A stretch of DNA of 64,000 nt from Bradyrhizobium sp. STM 3843 (lineage in GTDB: Bacteria > Pseudomonadota > Alphaproteobacteria > Rhizobiales > Xanthobacteraceae), in assembly GCF_000239815.1 (NCBI RefSeq), contig NZ_CAFK01000010.1:42952-106951 (forward strand), read 5' to 3'. This document shows positions 36,036-44,826 of this stretch, piece by piece. The notes under the pieces were generated by a model. That model made no database searches, had not been told where the DNA came from, and saw only the letters and a list, made by a program, of their open reading frames with translations. Numbering within the stretch: position 1 is the stretch's first letter; each line of letters begins with the position of its first letter. The translations under genes and the position numbers were made by a program.

Positions 36036-36367
36036 GGCGCGTTACCCCTCAGCCCTCGCCAATGATTGCAGCAAGTCCCCAACCCAGATCAAGTAGGGCC
36101 ACCAGTGGGTTCTGGGGATGATTGAAAGTCGTGGATGAAATACGACAGCGCCACTGCCGCATTTTGCCCTCGATTGCGCCGCCCAGCGACCCCAATCGGA
36201 TCAAACCTTCGCGAGTCCGCGTAGGTCCAAGCCTGCGCCGCGGGGGGACGCCAATGACTCGGGCTGTCGCGGCTTGACAGGGGCAACGGGATTTCCGCCT
36301 ATGGCCCTGGTGTCCTTCGAATCCGAAGTCGCACAACGAATGCGCCGCCATCCACCCAAGCTGGATC
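36036..36367. other. Intergenic region upstream of the TetR gene
   Basis: TTGACA at 36274-36279 could be a -35 element, with a weak GCCTAT 17 bases later, placing a transcript start about 60 bases before the TetR ATG. Nothing else was recognised. Confidence 0.3.
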
Positions 36368-36973
36368 ATGGATAATCCCTCCCGTTCTGAACGGTCGCGC
36401 AAAGCGGCTCTGTCCGCTGCTCTCACCATCATCGCACGCGACGGGCCGGGTCGATTGACGCTGGATGCGATCGCGCGCGAAAGCGGGCTCAGCAAGGGCG
36501 GGCTGATGCACCAATTCCGAAACAAGGAAGCGGTGCTGAGGGCGCTGCTCGAACAGCAATTCGTCCATTTCGGTGAATTCTCCAAGGAATTTAGGAGCAA
36601 GACGGCCAACTCCTCGGATCAGCCTGAGCTCGCCACGCAAATCGCGACCTCGCGCGAGCTGATCGCACAGCAATATTCGGTGGCGCAGGCCATGCTGGGC
36701 GCGTTGGCCCAGGATCCCGGGCTATTGGCCGATGCGCGCGCAGGCGACGCTGAACGGATTGCGGAGATCAAGGCGGAAGCATCCGACCCGGATCTGGCTG
36801 TCCTTCGCTGGGCCGCGGCCCGCGGATTGGCGCTGATGGCCATGCTCCGAATCTCTCCGATCGCCGGCGACGACCTGGAGCGGCTGTTCGCGCGCCTCTC
36901 AGACGACAGCCGATGGACTGCTTTGGAGCAGGCCGAAGGGAAGACCGTCCCTCGGGTGGCTTCGAAAACCTGA
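36368..36973 (+). CDS. TetR-family transcriptional regulator
   Basis: The protein has 201 residues. The N-terminal helix-turn-helix is clear: RKAALSAALTIIARDGPGRL, TLDAIARESGLSKGGLMHQF and RNKEAVLRALLEQQ. The C-terminal ligand domain is of the type found in regulators of efflux systems (AQAMLGALAQDPGLLADARA). Unlike most relatives it has no adjacent pump genes. An 18-base near-perfect palindrome lies 54 bases after its stop, just before the DUF3313 lipoprotein gene, making that gene a likely target. Confidence 0.85.
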   Translation: MDNPSRSERSRKAALSAALTIIARDGPGRLTLDAIARESGLSKGGLMHQFRNKEAVLRALLEQQFVHFGEFSKEFRSKTANSSDQPELATQIATSRELIAQQYSVAQAMLGALAQDPGLLADARAGDAERIAEIKAEASDPDLAVLRWAAARGLALMAMLRISPIAGDDLERLFARLSDDSRWTALEQAEGKTVPRVASKT

Positions 36974-37026
36974 TCTGATGCTTGAATGCTCCGACTTGTC
37001 GCCAGTGCCTTGCATCTCCACTCTAC

Positions 37027-37044
37027 AAACCGTCTAGTCGGTTT
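37027..37044. promoter_or_regulatory. Probable TetR operator before the DUF3313/DUF2147 genes
   Basis: AAACCG-TCTAGT-CGGTTT is symmetric at all positions but one pair. Its form matches operators of TetR regulators, and it lies 64 bases before the lipoprotein start and directly downstream of a TetR gene. Binding is inferred. Confidence 0.55.
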
Positions 37045-37107
37045 TATTGTGTGCTGCATCAGAACGCCCCCTCCGGGGAGGATGGCGTTACGCTCTGGAG
37101 GGCAAGA

Positions 37108-37770
37108 ATGCGTTTTCCGATCCGCCATCGCGGCGTGCTGGCGCTGCTGTGGTCGAGTGCCGTTGCAGGATGCAACACCGTTACGCCCGTGGCGTATTCC
37201 GAGGTCGCCTCGGCACATTACCTCGCACCGAACACATCCGATTCGTCCGGACGCGTGCCATATCGCTATGCCAGCTCGGTCGACTGGCGGAGTTACGACA
37301 AGGTCATGCTTGATCCGGTCGTGATCTATCGCGGCCGCGACCACCAGTTCGGCGACATGTCCGAGCAGGACAAGGTGAAGCTTGCCGCCTATATGCGATC
37401 GCGCTTCCTGGAAAGCCTGAGCACGCGCTTTGCGGTCGTCGGCCAGCGTCAGCCGAACACGTTGCGCGTGCGGCTGACCCTGACCGGGGCGGTGACCAAC
37501 ACGCCCGTGCTGGGGACCATGTCCCGCTTCGATCTGGCGGGCGCGGTCTACAATGGCGTGCAGACGGCGCGCGACGGTGAAGGGCTGCTGACCGGATCGG
37601 TACTCTACGTCGTCGAGGTTCTCGATGCACCGAGCGGACGGCTCCTGAGCGCCTTTGTCAGCAAGCAATACCCCAGCCCTTACGACGTGAAGGCCAGCGT
37701 CGGTGCGCTCGCAGCCGCAGAAGCAGGCATCGACAAGGGGGCCGATGCCCTGGTGGCGCAGCTCAGGTGA
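37108..37770 (+). CDS. DUF3313 family lipoprotein
   Basis: The protein has 220 residues from ATG 37108, behind GGAGG. A lipoprotein signal ends in SSAVAGCNT with a VAGC lipobox. The mature part matches DUF3313: DWRSYDKVMLDPVVIYRG, KLAAYMRSRFLESLSTRF, and the beta-rich LRVRLTLTGAVTNTPVLGTM and GSVLYVVEVLDAPSGRLLSA. These are envelope lipoproteins of unknown role. A DUF2147 gene follows after 56 bases, and a TetR-type palindrome precedes it. Confidence 0.8.
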   Translation: MRFPIRHRGVLALLWSSAVAGCNTVTPVAYSEVASAHYLAPNTSDSSGRVPYRYASSVDWRSYDKVMLDPVVIYRGRDHQFGDMSEQDKVKLAAYMRSRFLESLSTRFAVVGQRQPNTLRVRLTLTGAVTNTPVLGTMSRFDLAGAVYNGVQTARDGEGLLTGSVLYVVEVLDAPSGRLLSAFVSKQYPSPYDVKASVGALAAAEAGIDKGADALVAQLR

Positions 37771-37826
37771 CCTGCATGCGGGGCAACGCGTGGCTGGAGG
37801 CTTCCACGAGGACGAGGTGCATCGAG

Positions 37827-38408
37827 ATGAGATTGAGATTCCTGTTTCGCCTGGTCCTGCGTCTCGTCCTGAGCACGCTGCTCTCGGTGGCCGAAGGGCG
37901 CGGGCAGGCTGTGACGGCTGTCGATCCCAGCGGCACCTGGCTGACGGAGGATGGCCGCGCCCGGGTCCGCCTGGAGCGATGCGGCGCCGCGCCGGAGCGG
38001 ATCTGCGGCTACATCGTCTGGATGAAGGAGATGGCCGACGCCAAAGGTCAGCCATTTCGCGATCGGCTCAATCCTGATCCGACCAGGCGTTCACGGGCGC
38101 TGCTTGGCCACCAGATTCTCCTCGGACTGAAACCTGGCCCCGACGGCCGCTACGCCGGCGAAGTGTACAATGCCGAGGACGGCAAGACCTATGGCGTCTC
38201 GGTGTGGCGCGACAGCGCGGGCCAATTGGCCGTAAAAGGCTGTTTGCTTGGGCTGTTCTGCGCAACGCAAAGCTGGACGCAGACGCGAGATGCGGCGATC
38301 GGGCAATTGCTCGGCGTAACCGGGGATACCGCAGGACCCGTTGCCGACCCCGAATGGGCCGTGCCACGGCAGCCGGCCGCGACTGCCGCCAAGGCACGCA
38401 CCCGCTAA
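37827..38408 (+). CDS. Secreted DUF2147 protein
   Basis: The protein has 193 residues from ATG 37827. The signal peptide is MRLRFLFRLVLRLVLSTLLS, to about residue 28. The DUF2147 domain, a small lipocalin-like beta fold, shows VDPSGTWLTEDGRARVRLER, ICGYIVWMKEM, GLKPGPDGRYAGEVYNAEDG, KTYGV and VKGCLLGLFCATQSWTQ. Four cysteines may pair. The tail is Ala/Pro-rich. It probably acts in the periplasm and is read with the DUF3313 gene. Confidence 0.85.
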   Translation: MRLRFLFRLVLRLVLSTLLSVAEGRGQAVTAVDPSGTWLTEDGRARVRLERCGAAPERICGYIVWMKEMADAKGQPFRDRLNPDPTRRSRALLGHQILLGLKPGPDGRYAGEVYNAEDGKTYGVSVWRDSAGQLAVKGCLLGLFCATQSWTQTRDAAIGQLLGVTGDTAGPVADPEWAVPRQPAATAAKARTR

Positions 38409-38551
38409 GGTCTCGCAGCCGCGCTCCGAACGACACAACCGAGCGCCGGACAGCAGTAGCCTCGACAGGACAACTCTGGTAGGAACGGCGCCGCGCGCCT
38501 CCGTCAGCTTCATTTTTGCCCGGCGGGCGGTTCGATCCTGACGATGCGTTC

Positions 38552-38626
38552 GCCGGCTTAGCTCAGCGGTAGAGCAGCGGTTTTGTAAACCGAAGGTCGG
38601 GGGTTCAATCCCCTCAGCCGGCACCA
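38552..38626 (+). tRNA. tRNA-Thr (anticodon TGT)
   Basis: The acceptor stem GCCGGCT/AGCCGGC is closed and CCA is encoded at 38624-38626. The anticodon loop reads TT-TGT-AA (anticodon 38584-38586). D arm GCTC/GAGC and T loop GTTCAATCC are intact. The outermost anticodon-stem pair looks like G-A, which is tolerated. It decodes ACA. Confidence 0.96.
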
Positions 38627-38732
38627 CCGCACGTCGCTGCCGAGAAAATGTCGCTATCAAGAAAGCTCTGCCCGAGGGCCTGCAGGCGTTGCTCCGGCGA
38701 CGGTCGATTGCGCTCGGAGCAATCGCAACGAA

Positions 38733-38758
38733 AAAGGGCGGCTCGCAGGCCGCCCTTT
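38733..38758 (-). terminator. Rho-independent terminator
   Basis: AAAGGGCGGC pairs with GCCGCCCTTT around TCGCAG. On the minus strand it is followed by T's (AAAAA at 38731-38735 on the + strand). It lies 22 bases after the stop of the secreted protein gene. Confidence 0.8.
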
Positions 38759-38779
38759 GCCGAATATCTCGACTGCTCG

Positions 38780-39241
38780 TTACTGGCAGAGATGCATCGC
38801 GCCGTCGGCGCCCTTGAACATCGTGCCCGGTCGGCAGGCGATGCCGTTGCGGGTGGCATAGCTGTCCCAATTTCCGTAGTAGCCGTTCGGGCCGCGGTCG
38901 AACGTCGGCTGGGTGTAGTGGTACGGGCCAGGATCATAGGCATAAGCGTCGGCTGCGCGGAACGGAGCTGTGGCGATCGCGCCGGCAGTTCCGACCGCAG
39001 CCCCCGCGATTCCGGCGGCCGTGCCCACCGCGCCCGCAGCGACGTCACCCGGCCAGAAACCGCTGTTGCGGCGGTCCCAGCCGTTGTTATTCCAGCCATT
39101 GTTCCAGCCGGCGTCGGCCCGCTGCGGCATCGTCTGCTCACGCATGACGCCGTGGTGTCCCTTGACGTGCTTGGCCAGCGCCGGGCCTGACAAGGCAGTC
39201 GCCAACACTGCCGCTGCCCCAACAATAGCGATCATTTTCAT
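38780..39241 (-). CDS. Secreted Gly/Ala-rich protein with a Tyr-rich C-terminus
   Basis: The protein has 153 residues from ATG 39241, behind GGAG. The signal peptide (MKMIAIVGAAAVLATALSGP) ends ALAKH. The mature part has an Asn/Trp/Gly stretch (GWNNGWNNNGWDRRNSGFWP), then a hydrophobic Ala/Gly segment (AAGAVGTAAGIAGAAVGTAG) that may span or insert into a membrane. It ends GIACRPGTMFKGADGAMHLC with two cysteines. The end is reminiscent of BA14K-like proteins. A strong terminator follows. Confidence 0.7.
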   Translation of the reverse strand: MKMIAIVGAAAVLATALSGPALAKHVKGHHGVMREQTMPQRADAGWNNGWNNNGWDRRNSGFWPGDVAAGAVGTAAGIAGAAVGTAGAIATAPFRAADAYAYDPGPYHYTQPTFDRGPNGYYGNWDSYATRNGIACRPGTMFKGADGAMHLCQ

Positions 39242-39422
39242 GGGAAACTCCGTTGTTGTGCCCCGCCTGCTAAGCCCGATATCGGGATAGGGTTCCACAG
39301 ACCGGTACGCCGTTATTCAAACTGGCGTGAGACGCAGGAACATAAGGCGCACGATGCCGCCCCGCTTCGGCTTGCCGGGGACGGTTGTGGTGTTAGGCTG
39401 TCGCGATTATCGGGCGGGGCGA

Positions 39423-40118
39423 ATGCTGGCGATCTTGTCACTGGGGTTTGTGCTGGGCTTGCAGCATGCGCTGGAGGCCGACCATGTTGCGGCCGTATCG
39501 AGTATCGCGGCCCGTCGGAGCGATATCAGCGACATCGTCAAGCACGGTCTGACCTGGGGGCTGGGGCACACCTTGACGCTGTTCGTGTGTGCCGGCGCGG
39601 CCTTGCTGGTCGGCCATGTCATTCCGGAGCTCTTGTCCCGCCGGCTCGAGACGGCGGTCGGGATCATGCTGATCGGTCTCGGTGCGCACCTGATATGGCG
39701 GTTGTGGCGCGACCGTGTGCATTTCCACCGGCATAGCCATCGCGACGGCACCGCGCATTTCCATGCCCATAGCCACGCCGGCGAAACACTCCCGCATGCC
39801 CGCGCCGTCCACGCCCACGCGCACGGCTTCCGTTGGCGGACCCTGTTCATTGGCTTGATGCACGGCATGGCGGGATCCGCAGCCCTGCTGGTGCTCGCGG
39901 TCGCCGAGGCTCCGACGCCGGCCGCCGGGCTGATCTACATCCTGCTGTTCGGTGTGGGATCGATGATCGGGATGGCGGCGCTGTCGGCGGTGATTGCGGT
40001 GCCGTTCGCGATTTCGGCGCGTGGGCTCTCCGTGGCCAATCATGTCCTGCAAGCTGCGGTGGCAGTCGTCACCATCGGGATCGGCGTCCGCACCATCCTG
40101 ATGACGGCCTTCGCCTGA
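39423..40118 (+). CDS. Nickel/cobalt-type permease (HX4DH family)
   Basis: The protein has 231 residues from ATG 39423, just after GCGGGGCG. HALEADHVAAVSSIA holds the HX4DH signature of NiCoT and related metal permeases, in the first membrane segment. About six membrane segments are seen. The loop after the third is His-rich (VHFHRHSHRDGTAHFHAHSH) and likely binds metal. GLMHGMAGSAALLVLAVA is a second conserved His motif. It could take up or export nickel or cobalt; no metalloenzyme or regulator gene is adjacent, so direction is open. Confidence 0.75.
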   Translation: MLAILSLGFVLGLQHALEADHVAAVSSIAARRSDISDIVKHGLTWGLGHTLTLFVCAGAALLVGHVIPELLSRRLETAVGIMLIGLGAHLIWRLWRDRVHFHRHSHRDGTAHFHAHSHAGETLPHARAVHAHAHGFRWRTLFIGLMHGMAGSAALLVLAVAEAPTPAAGLIYILLFGVGSMIGMAALSAVIAVPFAISARGLSVANHVLQAAVAVVTIGIGVRTILMTAFA

Positions 40119-40330
40119 GACGGTTCGTCCACGAGCGCAGCCCCGCGGATTGTCGCAACCACGTTTCATCGACATGGCAATCACGTGGCAACCGGATTGC
40201 TGCGACAATCGGTGGCATTAACGAAGACGAATGCTGCGCGCGTTAGGCTTACCGGAAGACTGACGCGTGGCTTTAACCTTTGCCGGCGCGCGTTCGGGTA
40301 TTGTGAGGGGACAACCGCCACGTGAATTCC

Positions 40331-40795
40331 ATGCGCTTCGCAACAGCTCTGGCCATCCTTGTTGGAACGGCATCCGCATCCTTCGCCAGCGAAGGGTTTG
40401 AGATCGTTATTCCGATGCGTCCCGGCGTACCGGTGATCATCAACGGCATCGACGCGTCCTACGCCGTCGTGGAAGGTCAATTCGGCCTTGGCCGTGGCTA
40501 CCAGATGCAGCCGACCATCTATGGCGGACGTTATATCGATGCCGAGCCCAATGTCGGCCACTACTACCCAAGCCTCGGAGTGAAGCCGGGCTATGGACGG
40601 ATGGAGATCGAGCCGCCCGCCGACCGCAAGCTTCCCAGGCCGGCCGAGAGCTATCATCGATCGTGGGGCGCCGAGTCCATGATGCAGCCGGCCCAGCCGC
40701 AAGTGCCGATGTATCCACCGGAGGTGATCCTGGCGCCGCGCGAAGGCGGAGGCCATCGTGATTTCCGTAGGCCATCCCCGGATCATCGCCGATAG
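40331..40795 (+). CDS. Hypothetical secreted protein
   Basis: The protein has 154 residues from ATG 40331; GTG 40322 would add three. The signal peptide (MRFATALAILVGTASASFAS) precedes FEIVIPMRPGVPVIINGIDA, then a Gly/Tyr-rich stretch, and a Pro-rich end with PQVPMYPPEVILAPRE. No cysteine pair or enzyme motif is seen. It ends 51 bases before a Tyr-rich secreted protein gene on the same strand. Confidence 0.65.
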   Translation: MRFATALAILVGTASASFASEGFEIVIPMRPGVPVIINGIDASYAVVEGQFGLGRGYQMQPTIYGGRYIDAEPNVGHYYPSLGVKPGYGRMEIEPPADRKLPRPAESYHRSWGAESMMQPAQPQVPMYPPEVILAPREGGGHRDFRRPSPDHRR

Positions 40796-40846
40796 CCGAA
40801 AGACGTTCAAACCAAAATAAAAAGTCTGATCGAACAGGAGAGAGTA

Positions 40847-41266
40847 ATGCGTCAGATCATTTCAGGAGTTGTGGCCGTTCTCGGCCTGGCCGTCGCGGGC
40901 ACTGCGCCCGCAGCGGCCTGCGGATATACCCCATGCGGGTCACCCGTTTATTACTATCAGCCCGCCTATACTTATCAGCCAGCATATCCCTACACTTACT
41001 GCGGGAGCTGCGGCGCGGCCTATGAGCGGCTGGTCGAGCCGACCACGCAATACTACTACGTGAACCAGGGACCGACCTATAGCGGCCCCGGCGCCTTTGC
41101 GCCTTATCCGGCCTATCGGGAAAGTGCGCTGCCGGTCTACGGTTATACCCATTACTATCACGGTGCCGGCGTCGCTGGTCCCGCCGTCTACGGCCATCGC
41201 ACCGCCTATCGCTGGGGCCACTCGCGCTACTATCACGGTCGCCCGGTGCTGCGCCGCTACTACTGA
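40847..41266 (+). CDS. Tyrosine-rich secreted protein
   Basis: The protein has 139 residues from ATG 40847, behind AGGAGAG. The signal peptide ends APAAACG. The mature part is extremely Tyr-rich with short repeats: VYYYQPAYTYQPAYPYTYC, TQYYYVNQGPTYSGPG and GYTHYYHGAGVAGP. Four cysteines lie near its start. It may be surface-exposed or cross-linkable; no family is recognised. A strong terminator follows. Confidence 0.7.
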   Translation: MRQIISGVVAVLGLAVAGTAPAAACGYTPCGSPVYYYQPAYTYQPAYPYTYCGSCGAAYERLVEPTTQYYYVNQGPTYSGPGAFAPYPAYRESALPVYGYTHYYHGAGVAGPAVYGHRTAYRWGHSRYYHGRPVLRRYY

Positions 41267-41290
41267 TCGCGCCTCGCGCTTCGGCTTCGG

Positions 41291-41321
41291 CGCCCGTTCG
41301 CTTGCTGCGAGCGGGCGTTTT
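41291..41321 (+). terminator. Rho-independent terminator
   Basis: CGCCCGTTCGC pairs with GCGAGCGGGCG (one T-G pair) around TTGCT and is followed by TTTT. It serves the Tyr-rich protein gene; rlmB converges from the other side. Confidence 0.85.
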
Positions 41322-41326
41322 GCTGT

Positions 41327-42166
41327 TCAGGTCATGAGCCCGAGGCGGCTCGCACCGATATAGAGCGCAAGCACCGCGGCATTGGAGACGTTGAGGCTCT
41401 TGATGTCGCCGGGCAAATCCAGCCGGGCTACGGCGCTGCAGGTCTCGCGCGTCAGCTGCCGCAGGCCCTTGCCCTCGGCGCCGAGCACCAGCGCAAGCGG
41501 CTGGTGCAATTCGATCGCAGCGAGGTTCGCGGATCCCGCGCTGTCGAGGCCGACGGTCTGGAAGCCGCGTTCGTTCAGCCGCGTCAGCGCGCGGGCGAGG
41601 TTCTGCACGGTGATGAGGGGCACCAGCTCCAGCGCGCCCGAGGCGGACTTGGCCAGGACGCCGGTCGCTTCGGGGCTGTGCCGCGCGGTGGTGACGATCG
41701 CCTTCACGTCGAAGGCCGCGGCCGAGCGCAGGATGGCACCGACATTGTGCGGATCGGTGATCTGATCGAGCACCAGGATCATGCCGAGCGTCTCGAGCGT
41801 CTCGATGTCGGGTGAGGGCAGGGGATCGGCTTCGGCAAGCAGGCCTTGATGGACGGCGTCCGGCCCGAGCTGCCGGTCGATATCGCCGGGGCGGACGATC
41901 TCCGGCGTCACCCGGGTCGCGATCCGTTCGTCGGCGAGCCGGCGCGCCGCATTCTCGGTCAGGTAAAGCTTGCGGATGCGGCGCTTCGGATTGGCGAGCG
42001 CCAGGGTCACCGTATGCCAGCCATAAAGGATCGCCGGACCGTCGTGGCCGGTCTCGCGCTCCCGCCAGGCGGGCGGCCGGCCGAAACCGCCCGATTTTCC
42101 AAAGGGTTTGCCGGCCGACTTGCCGCCCGGACGCCGGGCAGGGGACCTTCGATCGCGTTCGCTCAT
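41327..42166 (-). CDS. rlmB: 23S rRNA (guanosine-2'-O-)-methyltransferase RlmB
   Basis: The protein has 279 residues from ATG 42166. A basic, Gly-rich N-terminus leads into the TrmH-family substrate-binding domain (ILYGWHTVTLALANPKRRIR). The SPOUT catalytic domain has the three family motifs: LVLDQITDPHNVGAILRSAA, LALVLGAEGKGLRQL and ARLDLPGDIKSLNVSNAAV with its deep trefoil knot. It methylates G2251 of 23S rRNA, using S-adenosylmethionine. The tRNA-Tyr gene is divergent. Confidence 0.92.
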   Translation of the reverse strand: MSERDRRSPARRPGGKSAGKPFGKSGGFGRPPAWRERETGHDGPAILYGWHTVTLALANPKRRIRKLYLTENAARRLADERIATRVTPEIVRPGDIDRQLGPDAVHQGLLAEADPLPSPDIETLETLGMILVLDQITDPHNVGAILRSAAAFDVKAIVTTARHSPEATGVLAKSASGALELVPLITVQNLARALTRLNERGFQTVGLDSAGSANLAAIELHQPLALVLGAEGKGLRQLTRETCSAVARLDLPGDIKSLNVSNAAVLALYIGASRLGLMT

Positions 42167-42379
42167 GAAATGGCTTGTGTCATGCGGACCAGATTCTGGC
42201 AATTTGGCAGTGCGGGGAGCGGAAAATGACCATTCCCTTGGTTGACTTTGCGGGCCGCCTTCGACCATAACGGCCCCGGCCGCGCGCGCCCGCTTCCAAG
42301 GGCCCCGCGGTCTTACCGTCTTGATGGCGCTGATGGTCCGTACGCCGCTTTCGCGGAGGACAGGCAATGCCGTTGAAAC

Positions 42380-42465
42380 GGGGGAGTGTCCCGAGTGGCA
42401 AAGGGAGCTGACTGTAAATCAGCCGCCTCATGGCTTCGCAGGTTCGAGTCCTGCCTCCCCCACCA
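42380..42465 (+). tRNA. tRNA-Tyr (anticodon GTA)
   Basis: The acceptor stem GGGGGAG/CTCCCCC is closed and CCA is encoded at 42463-42465. The anticodon arm GCTGACTGTAAATCAGC places GTA in the loop. The long variable arm (CGCCTCATGGCTTC) is typical of bacterial tRNA-Tyr. The AT3 acyltransferase cluster begins 182 bases downstream. Confidence 0.96.
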
Positions 42466-42647
42466 TCCCTACTGACAGCTTTAGACCAAGCTCTCCCCAA
42501 TCTCTCGTCGTGGCGGACATCGGTGCTCGGTAAGCCCGCCGCAGCAGCCGGTATGCAGCTGCCGCTGATCGGTTAGACTGTATCGGGATATTGCTGTGTG
42601 TATCTCAATGTGCTTACCCACCGCGCTGCAATGCGTGATGGTGGGAC

Positions 42648-44546
42648 GTGGAACGCGGGTATCGGGCGGATATTGATGGCCTGCGGGCGATCGCGGTCGG
42701 TTTGGTCGTCTTGTTCCACCTGCGGATCGGCGGATTCGAAGCTGGCTTTGCCGGCGTCGACATCTTTTTCGTCGTCTCCGGCTATCTGATCGCCGGCCAT
42801 ATCCTGCGCGACATCGCCGCGCGACGATTTTCTTTCGCCGCGTTCTACCTGCGGCGGGCGCGCCGAATCCTGCCGGCTCTGATCGCGACGATCATGCTGA
42901 GCTTGCTTGCCGGCTGGCTCTATCTCGCACCGGAGTTCCTGCGCCAGCTTGCCAAGGAGGCGACCCACGGCCTCCTGTCGATTTCCAACATCCAATATTG
43001 GCGCGAGGCCGACCAGTACTTCGCGCCGAGCGCCGACCAGCTTGCGCTGCTGCATCTATGGTCGCTGTCGGTCGAGGCGCAGTTCTATCTTGTTTCGCCT
43101 CTGGTGCTGGTCCTGTTGAGCCGCACGCGTCACGTGTTCTCGGCGATCGCGCTGACCGGGCTTCTGTCGCTGCTCGCAGGGCTTATCTGGCTGCCACATG
43201 ATCCCGAAGCCGTGTTCTTCCTCACGCCTTTCCGTGTGTTTGAATTCGTGCTCGGGGCGCTCGCCATCCCGCTCGAAGGGCGACTCGCAGCGTCATCGGC
43301 GGGCCGCATGATTGCCGCCGCAGCAGGCTACGTGCTGCTGATCGGCAGCCTGTTCGCGATCGGCCGCTTCCAGGCGGCGGGCGGCATCGCCGCGCTGCCA
43401 CCGTGTCTGGCAACAGCGGCAATTATCGCGGCCAACCGGCCGATGCGCCTGCTCGCCAATCCGGCCGTGCTGGCAGTCGGCCGCTCGTCTTATTCACTGT
43501 ACCTTGTGCATTGGCCGGTGATCTTTTTTGCCCGCTTCATCTTCGGAGCCGCAGCCGAAACGTTGGGCGGGATTGCGGCGCAGCTTGCGGCGATGGCGGT
43601 CCTCACGGCTGTTCAGTTCGTCACGATCGAACAGCCGCTACGGCGGCTCCATCTCGCCAAATGGAAGCAGGCGGCCGGCTTCGCTGCCGTGATCGTCGCC
43701 TGCGTGGCGATCACCTATGGAAGCTTCCGGGCTGACGGCGTCATAGAGCGGATGCCGGCCGACCGGCTCGCATTGCTGAAGTTGCAGAGCTTCGGCCTGG
43801 AGGCATGTGCAACGCGAACGGATCGCGACTGCGCGTTCGGCGACATCAATGGATCACCTTCGCTCGAACTGACGGGAGATTCCTTCGTCCAGCAATATGT
43901 CGCGGCGCTGGACGCGCCGCTGAAGGCGCGCGCGCTTGCGGGTCACACCTCGACGGTCAGCGGGTGCCCCGTGCTGATCGGCGTCACGCTGCCGGGACCG
44001 CGCGAACGGCAATGCGCCGAGTATCGGGACCGCGAGCTTGAGCGCGTCAAGCAATCGCCGGCCAATGTCGTGGTGATCGGTCAGGCCTGGCAGATCTATG
44101 TTGAAGTCTCAAGGGTGCGGGACGGGCTGACGCCGGCTGCCGCACTTGCCGAGCACGTGGCCGCCACCATCCGCTTTCTCGATCGGCCGGGGCGCCGTTT
44201 TCTTGTGATCGGTGCGCAGGTCCGCCCGCTCGGCTGCAGCTTCGATCGTCTGCGCATGCTGCCAGGACCGCTATGGCACCGGCCGCCGAAGCCCTGCGAG
44301 CCGCTGTCGAAGACCTCGGCCGTCGCGGATGGAGGCGCCATCGACCGGAGTCTCGCCGAGGCGCTCGCGCGCTATGCCAATGTCATGCTCCTAAGACCGT
44401 CCGAGGTCTATTGCGACGAGAACTGTCCCGTGGTGCAAGGCCGCGTCTGGCTTTTCCAGGACGCCGGCCACTTCACCGTCGCCGGCGCGGAACGGATGGG
44501 CGAACGGGCCAGCGCGATCATCGCCAAGCTTCTCTCGGGCGAATAG
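42648..44546 (+). CDS. AT3-SGNH acyltransferase, copy A1 (polysaccharide O-acetylation type)
   Basis: The protein has 632 residues from GTG 42648. The N-terminal 350 residues are an acyltransferase-3 domain of about ten membrane segments. YRADIDGLRAIAVGLVVLFH includes its conserved Arg and His, and GVDIFFVVSGYLIAGH and FYLRRARRILPA follow. The C-terminal periplasmic SGNH domain has LELTGDSFVQQY (nucleophile Ser) and DAGHFTVAGAERM (Asp-x-x-His). Such proteins carry an acyl group, usually acetyl, across the inner membrane to a surface glycan. Nearly every block matches the gene at 44827. Confidence 0.85.
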   Translation: MERGYRADIDGLRAIAVGLVVLFHLRIGGFEAGFAGVDIFFVVSGYLIAGHILRDIAARRFSFAAFYLRRARRILPALIATIMLSLLAGWLYLAPEFLRQLAKEATHGLLSISNIQYWREADQYFAPSADQLALLHLWSLSVEAQFYLVSPLVLVLLSRTRHVFSAIALTGLLSLLAGLIWLPHDPEAVFFLTPFRVFEFVLGALAIPLEGRLAASSAGRMIAAAAGYVLLIGSLFAIGRFQAAGGIAALPPCLATAAIIAANRPMRLLANPAVLAVGRSSYSLYLVHWPVIFFARFIFGAAAETLGGIAAQLAAMAVLTAVQFVTIEQPLRRLHLAKWKQAAGFAAVIVACVAITYGSFRADGVIERMPADRLALLKLQSFGLEACATRTDRDCAFGDINGSPSLELTGDSFVQQYVAALDAPLKARALAGHTSTVSGCPVLIGVTLPGPRERQCAEYRDRELERVKQSPANVVVIGQAWQIYVEVSRVRDGLTPAAALAEHVAATIRFLDRPGRRFLVIGAQVRPLGCSFDRLRMLPGPLWHRPPKPCEPLSKTSAVADGGAIDRSLAEALARYANVMLLRPSEVYCDENCPVVQGRVWLFQDAGHFTVAGAERMGERASAIIAKLLSGE

Positions 44547-44728
44547 CGTCACCGGACTTGGGGGGCCAGGACGATTTCAAGATCGCTGATGTCCGGACAA
44601 TCCGCCCTTGCCGGCAATACGGAGCCAACCACCGTCCGATGAGCTTGGTCCCACCGGATAGGGTCCCGATCATGTCTGCATTGTGGGTCGTGTCGAAGCA
44701 ATTCTGCCACCCCAGTGCCGGCCAGACG
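44547..44728 (-). pseudogene. Decayed 3' end of a fourth AT3-SGNH acyltransferase
   Basis: On the minus strand, codons read LLRHDPQCRHDRDPIRWDQA, then HRTVVGSVL. They align with LLCPNAACPTLASGAPIAWD, then QGHLTAQGSVL, of the intact gene at 46728-48629. After GSVL one inserted base shifts the frame, and the match resumes as VRTSAILKS (intact copy: VETSASLKS). A TGA at 44729-44731 stops the frame upstream. The distance and sequence to the preceding + gene also match the 46725/46728 junction, so this is the remnant of a duplicate convergent gene. Confidence 0.7.
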
Positions 44729-44826
44729 TCACCGGATGGGTCCGATGACGTCATGACTGTTTCCCGCTGTTGCCATCCGTGTCTGTGCATCTCGTGCGCC
44801 TCGAAGAATACGCGGGGTGGACTACA

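Noticed and set aside
36619..38055. Minus-strand open frame across TetR and DUF3313 genes
   Set aside because: It has no start signal or motif and covers three well-supported features on the + strand.
42380..42650. Genomic island inserted at tRNA-Tyr
   Set aside because: Acyltransferases follow the tRNA, but there is no integrase or repeated tRNA end in the window.
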